64,000 bases of DNA from assembly GCA_018292915.2 (NCBI GenBank), contig JACVVK020000546.1, positions 85,001 through 149,000 of the forward strand. The letters are read 5' to 3'. The notes under the pieces are model-generated. The model saw only the letters and a program-made list of their open reading frames with translations. It was not told where the DNA came from and ran no database searches. Origin of the DNA: Batillaria attramentaria (lineage: Eukaryota > Mollusca > Gastropoda > Batillariidae). Both the position numbers and the translations under genes were made by a program. Of the stretch, positions 63,783-64,000 are shown one piece after another. Position 1 is the first letter of the stretch. Every line of letters starts with the position of its first letter.

Positions 63783-63904
63783 CTTGACGGCCATTGGTAC
63801 GTGACACATGTGTTTGACAACACATCCGGTGACACATCTAGTGACACGTCATATACTGTGGACGTGGTGCCGACGCTACAAGGAATCACCATCTACTCCA
63901 GTCG
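63783..63904 (+). CDS. Secreted lipocalin-like protein, exon 2 (GxW motif)
   Basis: Acceptor TTGCACGTGCAG|CTTGAC (phase 0, fitting exon 1) and donor CAGTCG|GTACGT (phase 2). 40 codons: LDGHWYVTHVFDNTSGDTSS, then DTSYTVDVVPTLQGITIYSS. Reading on lipocalin lines, G-H-W-Y (residues 44-47 of the joined protein) is the GxW motif at the start of strand A, and SYTVDVVPTLQGITIY would be strand B. NTS at 54-56 is a possible N-glycosylation site. Missing from the window: the TDY motif, later strands and C-terminal helix. If the donor were ignored the frame would stop at 63959. Another calycin or a different secreted beta protein remains possible. Together the two exons give 81 residues of a gene running off the right edge. 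Confidence 0.6.
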
Positions 63905-64000
63905 GTACGTCATCACGTCATCTACGAAAAATGTTAATTCTGTTTGCAAAGAAGATTGAAAGTTGTGTACCGTATTAACATTCCCGGCTTGTCAATCGTG
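63905..64000 (+). other. Intron 2 of the lipocalin-like gene (start)
   Basis: Follows the GTACGT donor; nothing further recognised to the window edge. Confidence 0.5.

Overview
This is non-coding-rich animal DNA, most likely from a mollusc (probably a gastropod). That is an inference from several things: a metazoan two-pore potassium channel exon, spliced gene structure with GT/AG sites, very dense long (CA)n/(GT)n, (GA)n, (TA)n, (GATA)n and (ATGT)n arrays, and many tRNA-headed SINEs whose tails end in (ATT)n or (CACC)n. No bacterial-type operons, CRISPR arrays or canonical free-standing tRNA/rRNA genes were seen. Almost all long reading frames here are translations of microsatellites, minisatellites or SINEs.

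Gene content is thin and appears as isolated exons. The surest is a minus-strand first coding exon (39533-39872) of a THIK-type (KCNK12/13-like) two-pore potassium channel. It stops at a splice donor inside the first selectivity-filter glycine codon. No second exon was recognised in the 39.5 kb downstream of it, so its first intron is probably very long and packed with repeats. At the right end, two plus-strand exons with matching phase (62608-62730 and 63783-63904) encode a signal peptide and a GxW-type lipocalin-like start; the gene leaves the window. Weaker candidates are: a cupin exon resembling the C-terminus of mannose-6-phosphate isomerase (18461-18615, minus); a first exon with a mitochondrial presequence (55381-55501, plus); a small secreted-protein frame (27861-28127, minus); unrecognised exon-like blocks at 27605-27788, 47437-47794 and 58510-58657; and promoter-like clusters near 1.9-2.1, 20.6 and 34.3-34.6 kb.

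The rest is a layered repeat landscape. I distinguish five tRNA-derived SINE families (S1 about 400 bp with an (ATT)n tail; S2 about 170 bp with a (CACC)n tail; S3 about 490 bp; S4 about 260 bp; S5 about 365 bp), several 5'-truncated LINE 3' ends with decayed reverse-transcriptase C-termini, three inverted-repeat MITE families (M1-M3), and several dispersed families (D1-D7) present two to five times each. Several copies are nested with readable insertion points and target-site duplications, giving a relative chronology. Tandem arrays include 44-, 47-, 49-, 20- and 17-bp minisatellites, a 61-bp higher-order (GATA)n array and a roughly 100-bp degenerate array 2.5-3.5 kb upstream of the channel start.

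Layout: 0-13 kb LINE/SINE/MITE fragments and minisatellites; 14-24 kb microsatellites, nested D2/D3/MITE copies and the cupin exon; 24-39 kb SINEs, LINE tails, a Penelope-like tail and candidate exons; 39.5-43.6 kb the channel exon and a microsatellite-free upstream zone; 44-54 kb the 17-bp and 49-bp arrays, a direct duplication and nested D1/D3/D4 repeats; 55-64 kb the mitochondrial-type and lipocalin-like exons among more SINEs. The genes appear unrelated in function. All family assignments are from reading the sequence, without database searches.
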